Assembly: GCA_029339505.1 (NCBI GenBank)
Contig: JAQISU010001239.1
Location: 6,346,001-6,410,000 of the forward strand
Source: Unio delphinus
Lineage: Eukaryota; Mollusca; Bivalvia; Unionida; Unionidae
Direction of reading: 5' to 3'
DNA length: 64,000 nucleotides
In this document: positions 12,619 through 24,535 of the stretch, piece after piece
Layout of the letters: each line of letters begins with the position of its first letter
Position numbering within the stretch: position 1 is the first letter of the stretch
Program-made: the position numbers and the translations under genes
The notes under the pieces: model-generated
Told to the model about the DNA's origin: nothing
The model's input: only the letters and a program-made list of their open reading frames with translations
The model's database searches: none

Positions 12619-13590
12619 CTTAATTATAGAAAATGTTTAAACAATATTACCATGATCACAATGTGTGTAGAAAATAAGTTTACATAACGTACACCTACAG
12701 TAAATACACGGTTCGTCGGCAATTCAACACAATAGTATTATAGTTAAGAGATATTGCAGATACGTAACATGTAAAATAAACTGAGTTTCGGCACATTTAG
12801 TATAGAGCATAACTGTAGCGACCGTGAATGATAAATGTATCGTCAGGACCTACAACTTATATTGTCTTATCTAACCAAAGAAAAATTGTAACCTCCAGTA
12901 TCAGATTTAATTTTTTTTTTTACCGATGATCAAAATGATTCTAATGAGATGTAGGCGAAGGGCTTTCAACCAGAACTTTTGACAGTGTGAAATTAAATGT
13001 TCCACCGCTAAAACAGATAACATATTAATGTCTGTTTCGTAACACAGTGACACACACGAGCGCGCGCAAACAAATACATTTTGATATATGAATGAAGGTT
13101 CTTGCATCATTGATAATTCGATAAACATATCGTGATCTTCTTTAAGATACAACATTTTCAAGTGTCAGCGAATGTGAGTAAAATGATCAGTTCCAATAAC
13201 CGATGTTGGTTCCTAACGGAGCAGAAATCTGATAATTTTTATTTGAATATCTCTAATGTTATATTTAAGTTTATGTGATAAACCTGGGCAGCTGATTTTG
13301 AAAACCACCAGAAAGTTTTAACCTTGTTCAGTCTACAAGTCCCTGTGAAATATAGTGAAGGACAAGAAAGAAAGCTTACAATAGATGCAGACCTTTCAAT
13401 TTTGGCTGGTGAAAGTCTCGGAATTATTTCTCCAGACAGATAAAATGTTCTTCTTTTATATCAGTGTAAACTTTTGTCGGCTAATATTTTGCATTGAATT
13501 AGTTCGTTGTTTGACAAAGGAGAGGAGAAGTATCTTTTCTAAAGCTATTTACTTGGTCCCTTCTCATCCCCCAAAAATGAAATTGTCGGT
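11940..13590. other. No gene recognised apart from a microsatellite
   Basis: Only short ORFs on either strand, none with recognisable motifs. Confidence 0.5.
12535..12617 (+). repeat. Compound (AC)n ... (GA)n microsatellite
   Basis: A short AC run, a CT spacer and then a long GA run. Confidence 0.97.
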
Positions 13591-13593
13591 CCC

Positions 13594-13799
13594 CAGTGGC
13601 GTAGAGAGGGGAGGGCAGGTGGGACATTCACCCTGGGCGCCGGTGGCTAGGGGGCGCCAAATGGGGCCCAAATCGGCCCAAAGTATCAATATAACTGCGC
13701 AACAGGGGCAGCCGGGGGCGCAAATTTGGATGTTTTGCCCTGGGCGCCGCAAATTTGGGTGTTTTGCCCTGGGCGCCAAATATCCTCGTTACGCCACTG
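13594..13799 (+). mobile_element. hAT-like MITE, 206 bp, with terminal inverted repeats and 8-bp target duplication
   Basis: The left end CAGTGGCGTAGAGAGG and the right end, read inverted as CAGTGGCGTAACGAGG, match at 14 of 16 positions. The flanks tcggtccc (13586-13593) and tcggttcc (13800-13807) are 8-bp target duplications with one difference; 8 bp is characteristic of hAT transposons. The interior is GC-rich with direct repeats of a unit containing gttttgccctgggcgcc. It has no transposase, so it is non-autonomous. ORFs through it are not genes. Confidence 0.85.
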
Positions 13800-13807
13800 T
13801 CGGTTCC

Positions 13808-15168
13808 TGGTATGTTCCTGCCAGTATGACGATTGCATAATCCATGTATCTTCACTTTGAGTAGCCAAGGGTTTTCGTAATTTAATTCTATTTGATAGTA
13901 TATCGATATCATTAGCGAAACAAGGGTTAATCTAAATGACCATATACATTTTCATATTGATTAGCAAGTGCTAGCATAAATATCTGATATGAGTAGGATA
14001 ACATTTGTAAGTATTTTTGTTTTGTTAGGCCGAGTTTTAGTAGTTTTGGCATACTGGTGAGAGTTGCAGCAGCAGTTCTGGGCGATAACACCGCAGTAGC
14101 AGAAACAATCCTGGGACTGACTGGCTTAAATTTACATGAAAAGTATGCTATAAATACAGTTAAGCTGTATTCATTCTTGAATAGACCACTCTGTAAACAA
14201 GTGTGTGTGTGTGTGTTCCATAAGCAAGTTAGATGAAGCCGTTAGAAGACAAAATATTTAATGTTTCAGTTCAATGTATTTTAACCCTCTTTCTATCTAT
14301 ACTCTCCCATTTCTAAATATTTAAAAACCATACCATATTTATGTATGTATATACAGATGCATATATATGCATTCTAACCCTTCCTTTCCTTCTCACATAC
14401 ATATTTTATCTTCATTTATTATTTACACATTTTGATAACTTATGGGAGTATGATTTTAAGGCATAAACAAATAAAAAAATGAAGAAAAATTTCCTTAACT
14501 TCCCGTTTTATGCTGCATAATATTTAAACTTTTGTAGTGATATATTATCATATAATGAGTCAAGCGCAGATTTCCCAAAGGCAACTTCAGTTCCAGTGAA
14601 TTTGCATTGGGCAAACTGCCTTATGGCATTTGAGTTGCTTTGGTGTCAAATTACATTTTTAGAAATCACAGTTATTTTTTTAATAGATGACAATTTTGAT
14701 ATAATTGCTATTCTGGATGGTAGTTTTCATTGTGTCAATAAAAGAGGTCACAAAGTTGCAAAACAGTGCCTGAGATTTAGGTTCTTTCAAAGGAACTTAA
14801 AACTTATATTTTAATAAGATTTGAACATTTAAGCTCGTGTATCTATTTGTCTATCTGTAGTTTTAATTGCAGATAAATTTGTTCCTAAACTTTTAAATAT
14901 CTTCTCATGTTTTTCCAGGATAGGTGCAATAAGAAGTGAAAAAAAAAATCAGGTCCTCAGGTTGATGTTAGTCTTTGATTGTGTGTAAATTAGTCCTCAC
15001 AATGACGTCCTCACAATGATGGCAAAGTCAGAGTAGTCCTCATAATGCATAAAGAAGTATATGGCAAAAATCAAGTGATACAGATATTGCCTATCTTACA
15101 GTTAAGCTTACTTTCAAATTTCTAACATATACTGTCATTCCTTCTTATGGTCCTCGAAATGTAGTAAT
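13808..15168. other. No gene recognised
   Basis: AT-rich sequence. A short run of similar phrases (tcctcacaatga, tcctcataatg) at about 14995-15045 is a minor internal repeat. No supported exon. Confidence 0.5.
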
Positions 15169-15201
15169 ATGTCAAGGTCCTCACAAGTATATGTATACAC
15201 G

Positions 15202-15202
<1 letters not shown>

Positions 15203-15254
<52 letters not shown>
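15203..15254 (+). repeat. (TG)n microsatellite
   Basis: An uninterrupted TG run beside the SINE at 15.3 kb. Confidence 0.98.
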
Positions 15255-15257
<3 letters not shown>

Positions 15258-15312
15258 ACAATTTGGTTTTCCTTACAAGTTTAGTCATATCGCTACGATG
15301 TCTGCAGTGTTG

Positions 15313-15470
15313 CAGTTTATAGTGATGTGTAGGACTGGGACATGTCTCGCCCAGTCACATTCTCTTGACACTAGGCCGGCCAGTACTTAAACTAACCCCT
15401 TAATACTAAGTCCCAAGCGGTTCAGCTGCTAGTACCATTTTTATGTCTTCGGTATCACTCATAAATGAAC
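15313..15470 (-). repeat. SINE family 2, copy 2 (minus strand, body only)
   Basis: The reverse complement has aaaatggtactagcagctg, a diverged cattaagatgttagtgtt-like block, ggcctagtgtcaagagaatg and gtgactgggc, in the same order as the SINE at 7.6 kb. No tRNA-like head is clear, so this copy is partial. Confidence 0.65.
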
Positions 15471-15767
15471 AATTTAAATATAACATTTGATTTGCTCCGG
15501 AAAGGGAAACCCATCACAGTTGTAATGGTGGTCCCTTCCGTTTTCCGCTGACCCATTTGCTTTTTCTAACTTCGTATTATTATCTGTCTCGGAAACCCCT
15601 CCCCCATTATTGTGCTGGCTTCCAAATAATGTGTCGGCCCACACCCGTACAACTTAATAGCTGACCACTATATGTTTGCCACCCACGCCCTGAAACTTAT
15701 TCTGCCGGCACCATGAGCCATTTGAAAATCAAAACTGTCAATTAGTTTCTGAAACAGGGAGGTCCCA

Positions 15768-15768
<1 letters not shown>

Positions 15769-15800
<32 letters not shown>

Positions 15801-15801
15801 C
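15769..15801 (+). repeat. (AGT)n microsatellite
   Basis: About eleven uninterrupted AGT units. Confidence 0.97.
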
Positions 15802-16037
15802 ATTATATTGATTCTTTATTTTCATGAAGTACATGCATTATCTCCTATCTATATAAAAAGAAAAGAGAAAAAAAATTAACACCGTCACACAAGGCTTTGG
15901 ATTATATATAGGAACAAAAAGAAGTTTGAACAATTTCATCGGTACACCGCTTACTCGTTCTGCAAGAAAGAGTTAAATGAGTGCGGCAAGGCTATAAAAT
16001 TGTCTGGAAAGTACCATTAATTCAATTGATCACCACA

Positions 16038-19000
16038 ATGGCGGGGGTTGTGTTAGAGACGTTAAGCTGGAAGAAACTAATCGCGCTGGGCATATTGCTT
16101 CTTCTCCTTCTGCTGTCATTTTTTCTTATTGGAGGGCTCGTTGGTAAGACAACAAACTTAAAAGATTATTGTTATTAATGTTGCGAAAAGAAGGGTAGAA
16201 AATGCAGTTTTAGAAACATGTATTTCAGTAAGAATCATATGACGACTTTTAGCATTTTTCTCCTCGGCTTTGCCAAATATCTGGTAACTTGCATATTTCA
16301 GATCAAATAAATAAGGTTCTGTACTTTCTCAGCACTGTATATATAACACAAGGATTCGAAATTTGCAGAACTGCCATAAAGTATATAACCCCGTTCCGCA
16401 CCGATTCTTCAAATGATGTCTCTGGCGGTGTTTTGGTTATTGAAGTCAGAGGCACAGCAAGGGTGAGTTTGACCTTACACCTGAAATATAGCTGTGCTTA
16501 CCTAGATCAGTTTTAATTTTCAGCCGTGAAATGATGAAATAAATGATCTACTTACAAATTAGTTCCAATGTACTGACAGTGTACAAATAATTTTTGTATC
16601 ATCTTACTTAATAATATTGCAAATTTTCCCTAGCGAGTTCCAAATTCATCTGTTACCTTTGTATTCTTTCAATATGCTGGTGCACTCTCACATCTTTAGC
16701 TAATATAAATATACATTTATTTTGTTGTCTTTTTAATGACATAGGAGCAGAAGGGGTTACAGAGAACATTATTTGCATTGCAGCATGGCATGGACTGCAT
16801 TTAGTTGGATTTGTTGTTTCTAATCTCATTGTAAGTTTGTCCCAGATGTAGACTAAATGTTAGTCATGTGTTTCATGGCACACATTACTTTAGAGTAATA
16901 AACGAAAACAAGTGCAAAAATTCTGACCCCCCCCCCCCCCCAATCACCTCTTAACATGCTTGGGCTTTTATCCGTAAACTTAATAGCTGATCATTATGTG
17001 TTGAACACCCACCCACCCCATTCTCCAAAATAGCTGCCTCTGAGTCTGATAATGTCTGCTGATGTCAGAGCATTGAAGAGCTCTAAAATGTATGATGAAA
17101 AAGTACTGTTTTGTGGATCATTGTATATGACTTAATTTTTCCAGCTATTGAATTCAGTGATTAAAAATGACGAAATGTTATCTACTTTTTAATGAAATAA
17201 AGTTGTAAATTATTGACTAAATATGGGTTGCATACAAATATCTAGTTTTTCAAAAGGCAAATGCCAGTTACTGCTCCCCAGATGACATTATAAACAAGAG
17301 CAAAACAATAACACTAATCACTGACCACTTTGGTATCCTAGTGTCTAGAGCATCTGCCATCCACCTCTGATGCGGGAGATCATGGGTTTGAACCAAAAAC
17401 ACATCCATAAACAATTTGCTAAGAGATTTATTATTGCCAGTAGCAAATTGTTTATGGGTGTGTTTTTGGTGAAATGAGGACTGGCAGTTTATAGTGATGT
17501 CTAGTACTGGGACATCGTACTGCAGACATGAAGCACGATACTTGGCTGGGGTTCAAACTCGTGATATCCCGCACGATGCCCCAGTGCTAGATATCATTAT
17601 AAACTGCCAGTCCTCATTTGACCAAAAACACATTCATAAACAATTTGCTAAGAGATTTATTATTGCCAATAGCATGTGGCTGTATAGTTGTTTACATGGT
17701 GCATGTACTTAAATTGGCCTAGACTTTTGGCTGTATAGTTGTTTACATGTTGCATGTACTTAAATTGGCCTAAATATTTGGCTGTATAGTTGTTTACCAC
17801 CTAAGTCTGCTAAAAAATCAGACTGATGCGCTCCTTGGTTGCATCTGTATTCATATATGTCTGTGAGTCATGGACCCTCACAGCGGATCTCGAAAGGAGG
17901 ATACAAGCTGTTGAAATGAGATGCTTTAGAAGGTTGCTTGGCATTACATATAGAGATCATGTCACAAATGAGGAAGTGGGAAACAGAATTAAGCAAGCCA
18001 TTGGGCCCTATGAAGAGCTATTGACCATTGTGAAAAAGTGCAAAATGAAATGGTATGGATATGTCACACGATCAACAGGGCTTGCTAAGACAGTCATGCA
18101 AGGTACTGTGCAGGGAGGGCAAAGGAGAGGAAGACAGAGGAAAAGATGGGAGGATAACATCTCAGAGTGGACAGGACTGAAGCTGAGTGACACTGAGAGT
18201 ATCAGAGAACAGATTGGAATGGAGGAAGCTGGTTGTCAGGTCATCAATGGTGCCCCAACAGTCGGCAAGACTAAGGGATAGATAGATAGTTGTTTACATG
18301 GTACATGTACTTAAACTGGGCTAGATTTTTGTCAGCTGGAGACAGTTATCATCTTGCCAAGGCTGCTAAGGAGATGAGATAGATCATACAGAAATGAAAA
18401 CATGTAAACAAATTAAAAGTTTAACAAACATCTTTGTGAGATGTTCCACTCTCAATTGTAACTAATCTGGTAGCAAGAATATTTCAGTGCATCACAGCAT
18501 ATAGTACTCAAGTCAGCTGTCAGCAAATGTGGATTACGATGTATCAATGCACTGTTAAGATGGATTTATCAATACATGTATGAACAAAGGATTTGTTCAT
18601 GTAACAATAAATTGTTTCCAGTGCTATTTGTCACTTCCTTTCTTGGTGCCTTGTATTTTCTTTACTTCAAACCTAAAACTGTTTACACAAGTTTAAGCAG
18701 CCAAACAATTTTGTTGCCAGAAGACAATTAGATGGTATATTTTGTCACCAATACTGTAAAAAAGAGAGCAGTTTGTGACTTTGGCAAACATCAACACAAT
18801 CCTTGCTCAAATCTATGTTGTTTGTTTATTCATTGACATTCATATTAAATGGATACTGTTTTACCCTGCAGGATCTCTGAATTGTTGAACTCAGTAAATG
18901 AAAGGCAACTTTCTATGTAACAGCAGGTAAACTACTAAATCATGCAAGACATGTGCAGGAACAACATTGACAAATGTATAGACTGTAAAACAACAATTGG

Positions 19001-22000
19001 AAAAAAGCATCTTGCCAAATAAAAGTTATTTCAATTGTTTCTGGTATCTTTAAAACAATGTTAATCACGTGTTTACCAGAATGTATTTTTCTCAAACATT
19101 TTATCTTTTGAATGAATAAATGGGACAAATTGTACTCTCTCCTAAACAAGAGTGTTACTAATAACTAATAAAATGATCAAATTCGGGTCATCATAATGCA
19201 TAGTTGTAAAACACAGACACTGCATAAAAATTATTAAGAGTGTATGTTCTTATTATTACAGTAAAACCGGTCTTGAAAAATCACTACTATGTCTGACCAT
19301 CTGTTTTGAGAGACCACATTCTCAGTGCACAGATGTATTGATTACATAACATTGCAACCTGTTGAGAGAAACCACCTGTCTTGAGAGACCATATGTTTTT
19401 CAAGGTTCAACTGTATTGAAAATAATTTAATCCTTAAAATATAACAATAATTTTGTGTGCATCATAATTTGTTGTGTATGCAACTGGCACTTTAATTTCT
19501 TATGTACTGCGTGGTTATGTACTTTGAATCACTTTCCTTTGAGAAAAGATGAAGTGAATCACAAAGAAGATCAGTAACCACATACAGAGATGAAGATGCT
19601 GTATTAACTGGTGCCATCTGGGATCCCCTTGTTTCATTGGTAGTTGCACAATTTCAGTTTTTAAATATTTCAATCATTAGCAGTTACAAAGAATTTCTAA
19701 ACTTTTACTGAATCCATTCATATATGTAACATTGTGTTAGTGGATTGGAGTGGATTGGAATCATAATTTTATCGTTTTCCACACCAGAAGTCACCTTGAT
19801 CATTAAGAGCTTGGCATTGCCTTCTTAAGTGCATTTAGGCATAATAAATACTTGGATTATTGTAGTAAGTGTGTTGCTGAAGAGCTGTCAAGCAGGCAAA
19901 TGACTAATAAACATTTTCTGAGATGAACTGCATGAAATTAATACAAGGCCTGAGAATTAATGGCTAATGTAAGTTTGTAGTCTAGTGGTTTAGTGTGAAA
20001 TGCTGTATGACTTTTCAATGCCATCTTGAACAAAGTTATATCATTTATGAGATTCATTTTCATGCATTTTTACTGAAAATGGATTATAGCTTTTAATAGT
20101 TTTCATTGTTCTAGTTCGGTGACTTTTTTTTAGCAGATCTGTATGTTTGATATCCCATTACTGACTTTTCATTGTATCAGTCAGCTGTCTATAGTGACAC
20201 AACAGCTTGATCCTTCAATTATGGCTGCCATTCATCTGCTCACAGCTTAACCTTTTGCATGGATATGATGGCCAGGCTTCTGCTATACCTCTTTGTGTGT
20301 ATTATCTTTATGTAGAGATTGATCTGGAGGGGGATGACCAACATACTGACTTTGGGGCTTAAGTTAAGCCTGTTGGTCCTCTTTACTCACATCCCACCAC
20401 GGAAAGGACATAAGTTGACTCTTAAGGCCTCAGTGAAGGTACTTATCCAGTGCTGTTTGCTTTAGAAAGCCCCTATTTCTACCATAGTATAAGAAGTCAC
20501 GTCCTCAGTTGACTGAGATCCTTAAAAATTGAGGTAATTGCCATCAATATATCAGACAAGGTTGGGGACCCAGGCAATTTTAAAGCCAATATCTCTGAGG
20601 TTAAGTTACTAATGATCTCGGTATTATTGCCACATCTTCATTATTGGACTTGGCAAATCATTTTCAAACTCACTTAGAAACATGGCAATGATTATGCATT
20701 GGACTCAATAGCCAGGATAGCTAAGGTTATGAACATGGCTGCCATCCTTTCAATGGTGAATACATTGACTGCTTTCTGCCAACCTGGACCTTGTAAGTAA
20801 CAATATATGCTTGTGATCCAGTTTGTTCATTGCACCATGCCCTGACACAAGGACCACCGTTTTTGCTTTACAGTTGCTTTTTGGTGCAAAAGATGGAGGA
20901 ATTGCAGAGGTTTTTCTACAAGAGAGACACACACAGAATTTGGTAGGTTCAGCATTAGTTGCACTTGTGAGTAACATATCCATTTGACCTCATTATAAAT
21001 TTTTGCTGGGCCCAAATGTTGGCAGTTTTCACTAGATTCACTTTAATTATATTGGTTGGTGGGAAGATTTCATTTCTTATCTCATATGCAAAACATGTTT
21101 CCATTTGTTGTGCTGCTCTCAAGTTAGGAGAGTGGGTTAACTTTCATTTAGGCAATTCTTCGAAGGATACGCAAGGTATAGACAGGATAATCAACATTTC
21201 CTTATCGTGTTTCTCCTAACATTAATGTAATTGGTAAATTTATGCAAAGGCTAGAGCAAACTTTTTTGTAAACTGTTTCATCAAGAATACTTACCTCTTC
21301 ACAATATTTTAATACCCATCTTACTTACACTACAAGCATCCGCAGTGTTCTGTTTTGCTTAAAAATGGCACCTTTTGGTGACAGCAAGGGGAGGTAATGA
21401 ACAAGGGTTATTGCCCTTTGTCTATGTTTGAGATCGACCTGAAAGAAACAATTTTCTCTTTTGAGAGGGCTGGATTCTTAACAGCATGCTTATGTTACCC
21501 ATATTATTGTATTCAGGTGAATATTCTTGGATAAAAATAATTTACTGATTTATATCTCATTGTTTTCTTTAATCCTATAGCACCAAATCCCTCAAATGTT
21601 ATGGTAGTACTTGGAACAAAGTGTCTTCGCAAAGGAAGCATTATACAGGAAGAATGGTTCATCCCATTTGGTGGAAATGAGAAATGTGACTCCATAAATA
21701 GTGTGGATGACGACAGGGTATTTGATGAAGGGATATCTGCCAACCAAATTGTGTTTTCATTTTGGCTGCCTTATATGCGGGATGGAAAGCAGCTGGATTT
21801 TAGCCGCTGGCAGCAGATGCTTTTGACAGTGATGCAGCTGGACATCAAATATGATCCTAAATTTCCTGTTGGTATGTAGACTTTTGATAAGTGTCTCAAT
21901 TTAGAATGAGATGTAGTTTTTAGTTTATACATGTATAATGTAAGAAACTTGAAATGGCCATTTTCTTCTGTTTTTGGTGGATGCACATCTTTAAACCAAT

Positions 22001-24535
22001 GAACACTAAGGCTGGGTTGGTATATTGATAAACTAGTATAAATTTATATTGCATGCTGATATGGTAACCTATCATAATTCTTAACTGTAATGGTTCATTA
22101 AAACACTTTAAAATTCCAAGAAGCACTTAAATTGTCCTTAGAGTTGCCATCAGTAAATGGGGGAACATCAATAAAACAGCTTTTTTCCATAGAACTATTT
22201 GATCACCCATGACAAAAAGCAAACACAATTTACTCTGTAGAGCTACATGTTTTTATTTCTCCTTTATCTGTACAACAGATGATGTGACTGAAAATAAGTA
22301 CAGTTTCTTTATCTTAAAAATTAATTTTGTGGTTTACATGTTATTCTATGTTGATTTTGATGAGAATGACTGAGTGCTTTCCCAATTTGGAATACTGTGT
22401 ATCAGATCCCAAACAGTACTCAAACGACCCAGGTGTCTCGACTGCAGACACTGACTGCAACATCATATCAGCTGACATTTGTGATTGTAGAATATTTTCC
22501 AATAAATCAAAATTGTGGTTGCATTACCTTCATACTGGTGGAAAGATGGTAAAATGCAACTTAGATGAAGCTGTCATTAACACACATTTAAGAAGGCATC
22601 ATGGCAGAGATATTATCAACCATCAATGGTGTTGATATTATCAATCCTCCATAGCATTAATGTTTACAACCCTCCATATCATTGATGTTGTCAACACTTC
22701 ATGGCATTGATGTTGTCAACCCTCCATGGCATTAATGTTGTCAACCCACCATGGCATTGAGGTTGCCAACACTCCATGAGGGGCCCCGAGGGGCCGAATT
22801 GTCTAAAGCGCTGTCCGTTACGGATCACTGCCATCTCACCTGTCTGCATGGGTTTGAGTCTATGATTCGGCTAATTTAGCTATGTGAGAAAGCTTGCCAG
22901 CAGCTTTTTGTGTGTTGGTTGTTCTTTCTGGGGGTTTTCCGGGTTCTTCCTCCACCATTAATACTGGCCATCATGTATAGCCTATATTGTGCTGAAAAAT
23001 GGTGTTAAAGCATAAAAAACAAACAAACAATTAACACTCCATGTCATTGATGTTGTCAATCCTCCATGGCATTGATGTTTCAACTCTACATGGCATTAAC
23101 ATTGGCAACACTCTGTGTCATGGACTTTGTCAACCCTCCCTTGCCATTATTATCAAGGAAACAAGCCAAAACTGTTGAAGGTTGGGAAAAACAATCTTAA
23201 AAATTAATTCAGCCATCAATTGTAGCAGTGTCTCTTGTTTATTTTATATGGCTTGTCTTACCAGTAAAGTTTTTTCATCTGTTGGTTTAAAAAAAAGATA
23301 AACATTCCAAAGATTTCGCTATTAAAGTCCAATAATAGTAGTAAGTTAAACTCAGATTTATTTGAAAACAAAGTATCAAAGACATGTTTCTTTTTAATGT
23401 TTTATATAATCAGTTCCAATAATCTTGGTTAATAAAACATTTATATTGCTTATGTTACATAAACACAAAAATGTAAATGTAAATATGCTGAATGGCATCA
23501 ATGTGAAGTAGTAATACATATTGTGTATTGGAAATTGAAAATATTGTGATATGCATCAAATAGGAAGTCAAATGCCAGCCCTAGTGGACTTGACCCAATC
23601 AAATGCATTTAAGGATGATTCCCTTATCACCAGTCGATTGAGAACTTTCTATTCCTGGTGTTCCTTCTTATCAAAAGGTGTGGCTATGCTTTAAATGAAA
23701 ACCCATATTATGAAGGTATACGAATAAATTTATCATTTTATTGGCAAGAGTTATAAAAATATTTGAAGCAGAACTTTTCTTTTTTGTTATGTAAAACATT
23801 TATGATATATATTTCAGATTCCATTTGGCTTTTGCTTGATAATCATTTGATCTATGAAAATAAATGTGGCTGATATTGAATGGCACTTGTAGTACATTGT
23901 TGAATATATCATGCAGAAGAAATGGGATCTAATTGCTTTTCCTTAGGAAATACAAAGTGAACCACTCTGGGGAGGTTTAAAAACCATGACCATGGATTAC
24001 AAATCCAATGTTAGTTTGACTAGGATGTGATGGCTTCCATGAATATTTTTTGATCATAATACTTGAGCCTGTTTTATGGATGTAAATGGAGGAGCAAATA
24101 ATTTTGGATCACTGTTTAATTAGATATTGGGGTGCCATAAACCGATCCAAAAACACAAAAAATATAGAGCAAAGCATTGCTATCATTCTTTTTGAAAATC
24201 AGAATAAGTAACAATATTACTGACATTCCAGTTAATAGCAGGAAAGAGAAAACAAATGCTAGAATGGTATTAAACCATTTGCAAGTCTTACAGTGTATAT
24301 GTGACATGATTTGTAAACTAATGATCCAATGAAGTCCTCTTTCATATTAGACTTTATAAAGTTGAAATTGACATAATGTTATGTTCTTCTTTGACTTCTT
24401 TCAGGGAAAGATCCTACCTTCCAATTTGATGCCAGAATAGGTTATAGAAACAAGGAAGATGGAGTCAATGACTGGAAGGAGCTAGCACACTCTTTGGAAG
24501 AGAGAAAACTGGACTGCCAAATAGCGCCTGATAAG
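16038..24535 (+). CDS. WLS: Wntless (Wnt cargo receptor), first three coding exons only
   Basis: Wntless (Evi/GPR177) is a multi-pass receptor that carries lipid-modified Wnt proteins from the ER and Golgi to the cell surface. Exon 1 is 16038-16143 (MAGVVLETLSWKKLIALG, then a Leu-rich membrane segment to GGLVG; donor gtaaga). Exon 2 is 21581-21871 (acceptor cctatag, donor gtatgt) and exon 3 is 24405-24535 (acceptor tttcag, donor gtgaga). Phases join cleanly (1, 1, 0) into 176 residues. The start resembles vertebrate WLS (MAG...E..S.KKL, membrane helix, GGL.AP). Exon 2 carries TKCLRKG, EEWFIPFGGNEKCD, ANQIVFSFWLP and QLDIKYD, aligning with the start of the lumenal domain. Exon 3 (GYRNKEDGVNDWKELAHS, then KLDC) continues it. 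The family is about 540 residues, so roughly two thirds are missing; no later exon was found in the remaining 39 kb. Confidence 0.9.
16926..16942 (+). repeat. poly(C) tract in WLS intron 1
   Basis: A run of about 17 C in an otherwise AT-rich intron. Confidence 0.9.
17326..17390 (+). repeat. SINE family 2-like tRNA head in WLS intron 1
   Basis: Has ttggtatcctagtgtctagagcat followed by gggtttgaacc, a degenerate box A and box B pair. It is joined at its 3' side to a foldback cluster instead of to the usual SINE body. Confidence 0.55.
17391..17676. repeat. Nested foldback cluster (two inverted-repeat pairs plus a direct copy)
   Basis: Arms 17392-17420 and 17442-17470 are inverted copies of 29 bp with one mismatch. 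Arms 17473-17516 and about 17575-17618 are inverted copies of about 44 bp with about four mismatches, and include the SINE-like cagtttatagtgatgtctag. The first arm and its loop recur as a direct copy at about 17619-17673. The cluster lies in WLS intron 1. Confidence 0.85.
17678..18325 (+). repeat. Three 51-bp tandem repeats, the third split by a LINE insertion
   Basis: Units begin ggctgtatagttgtttac at 17678, 17729 and 17780. The third stops at 17797 and resumes after the LINE at about 18286 with atagttgtttacatggtaca. Confidence 0.85.
17798..18285 (+). mobile_element. 5'-truncated LINE (RTE/CFDP2-like), 3' end of reverse transcriptase
   Basis: Encodes the C-terminal region of an APE-type LINE polyprotein. 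The open stretch 17826-18281 reads SWTLTADLERRIQAVEMRC, LLGITYRDHVTNEEVGNRI and QGGQRRGRQRKRWEDNISEW, a signature common in invertebrate endonuclease/reverse transcriptase LINEs. It ends ggcaagactaaggg followed by a gata-type tail. A 12-bp target duplication, atagttgtttac, lies at 17786-17797 and 18286-18297. Strong 5' truncation fits target-primed reverse transcription. It is in WLS intron 1 in the sense direction and is not a host gene. Confidence 0.92.
18326..21580. other. Rest of WLS intron 1, no further exon recognised
   Basis: AT-rich intron sequence. At about 19258-19410 a short phrase (cttgagagaccac or similar) recurs, a minor repeat. No exon with homology and splice sites was found. 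Confidence 0.5.
22620..23155 (+). repeat. 25-bp minisatellite in WLS intron 2, split by a SINE
   Basis: Units resembling caaccctccatggcattaat + gttgt repeat at a 25-bp period (for example at 22691, 22716 and 22741). The array breaks at about 22778 and resumes at about 23032, with the SINE between. ORFs reading through it are not genes. Confidence 0.85.
22779..23031 (+). repeat. tRNA-derived SINE, family 1, copy 1
   Basis: The head is ggggccccgaggggccgaat with box A-like gaattgtctaaagcgctg and box B-like ggtttgagtc. The body has gggttcttcctccaccatta, tactggccatcatgtatagc and attgtgctgaaaaatgg. The tail is (a)n/(aaac)n. The phrase aacactccatg precedes the insertion and recurs after the tail, which is either the target duplication or the repeat unit of the host minisatellite. 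Confidence 0.85.
23160..24404. other. WLS intron 2, 3' part, no feature recognised
   Basis: AT-rich intronic sequence ending in the acceptor ttgacttctttcag before exon 3. Confidence 0.6.

Noticed and set aside
13385..13912. Open frames of 60-151 codons on both strands
   Set aside because: They run through the hAT-like MITE and have no conserved motif.
16289..16830. Exon-like segments in WLS intron 1 (about 16336-16463, and 16745-16830 with acceptor and gtaagt donor reading GAEGVTENIICIAAWHGL)
   Set aside because: No homology was recognised and the second segment would shift the phase between WLS exons 1 and 2, so it cannot be a standard WLS exon. An alternative transcript is not excluded.
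22327..22635. 102-codon ORF in WLS intron 2
   Set aside because: Extends into the 25-bp minisatellite, has no acceptor or donor and no recognisable family.
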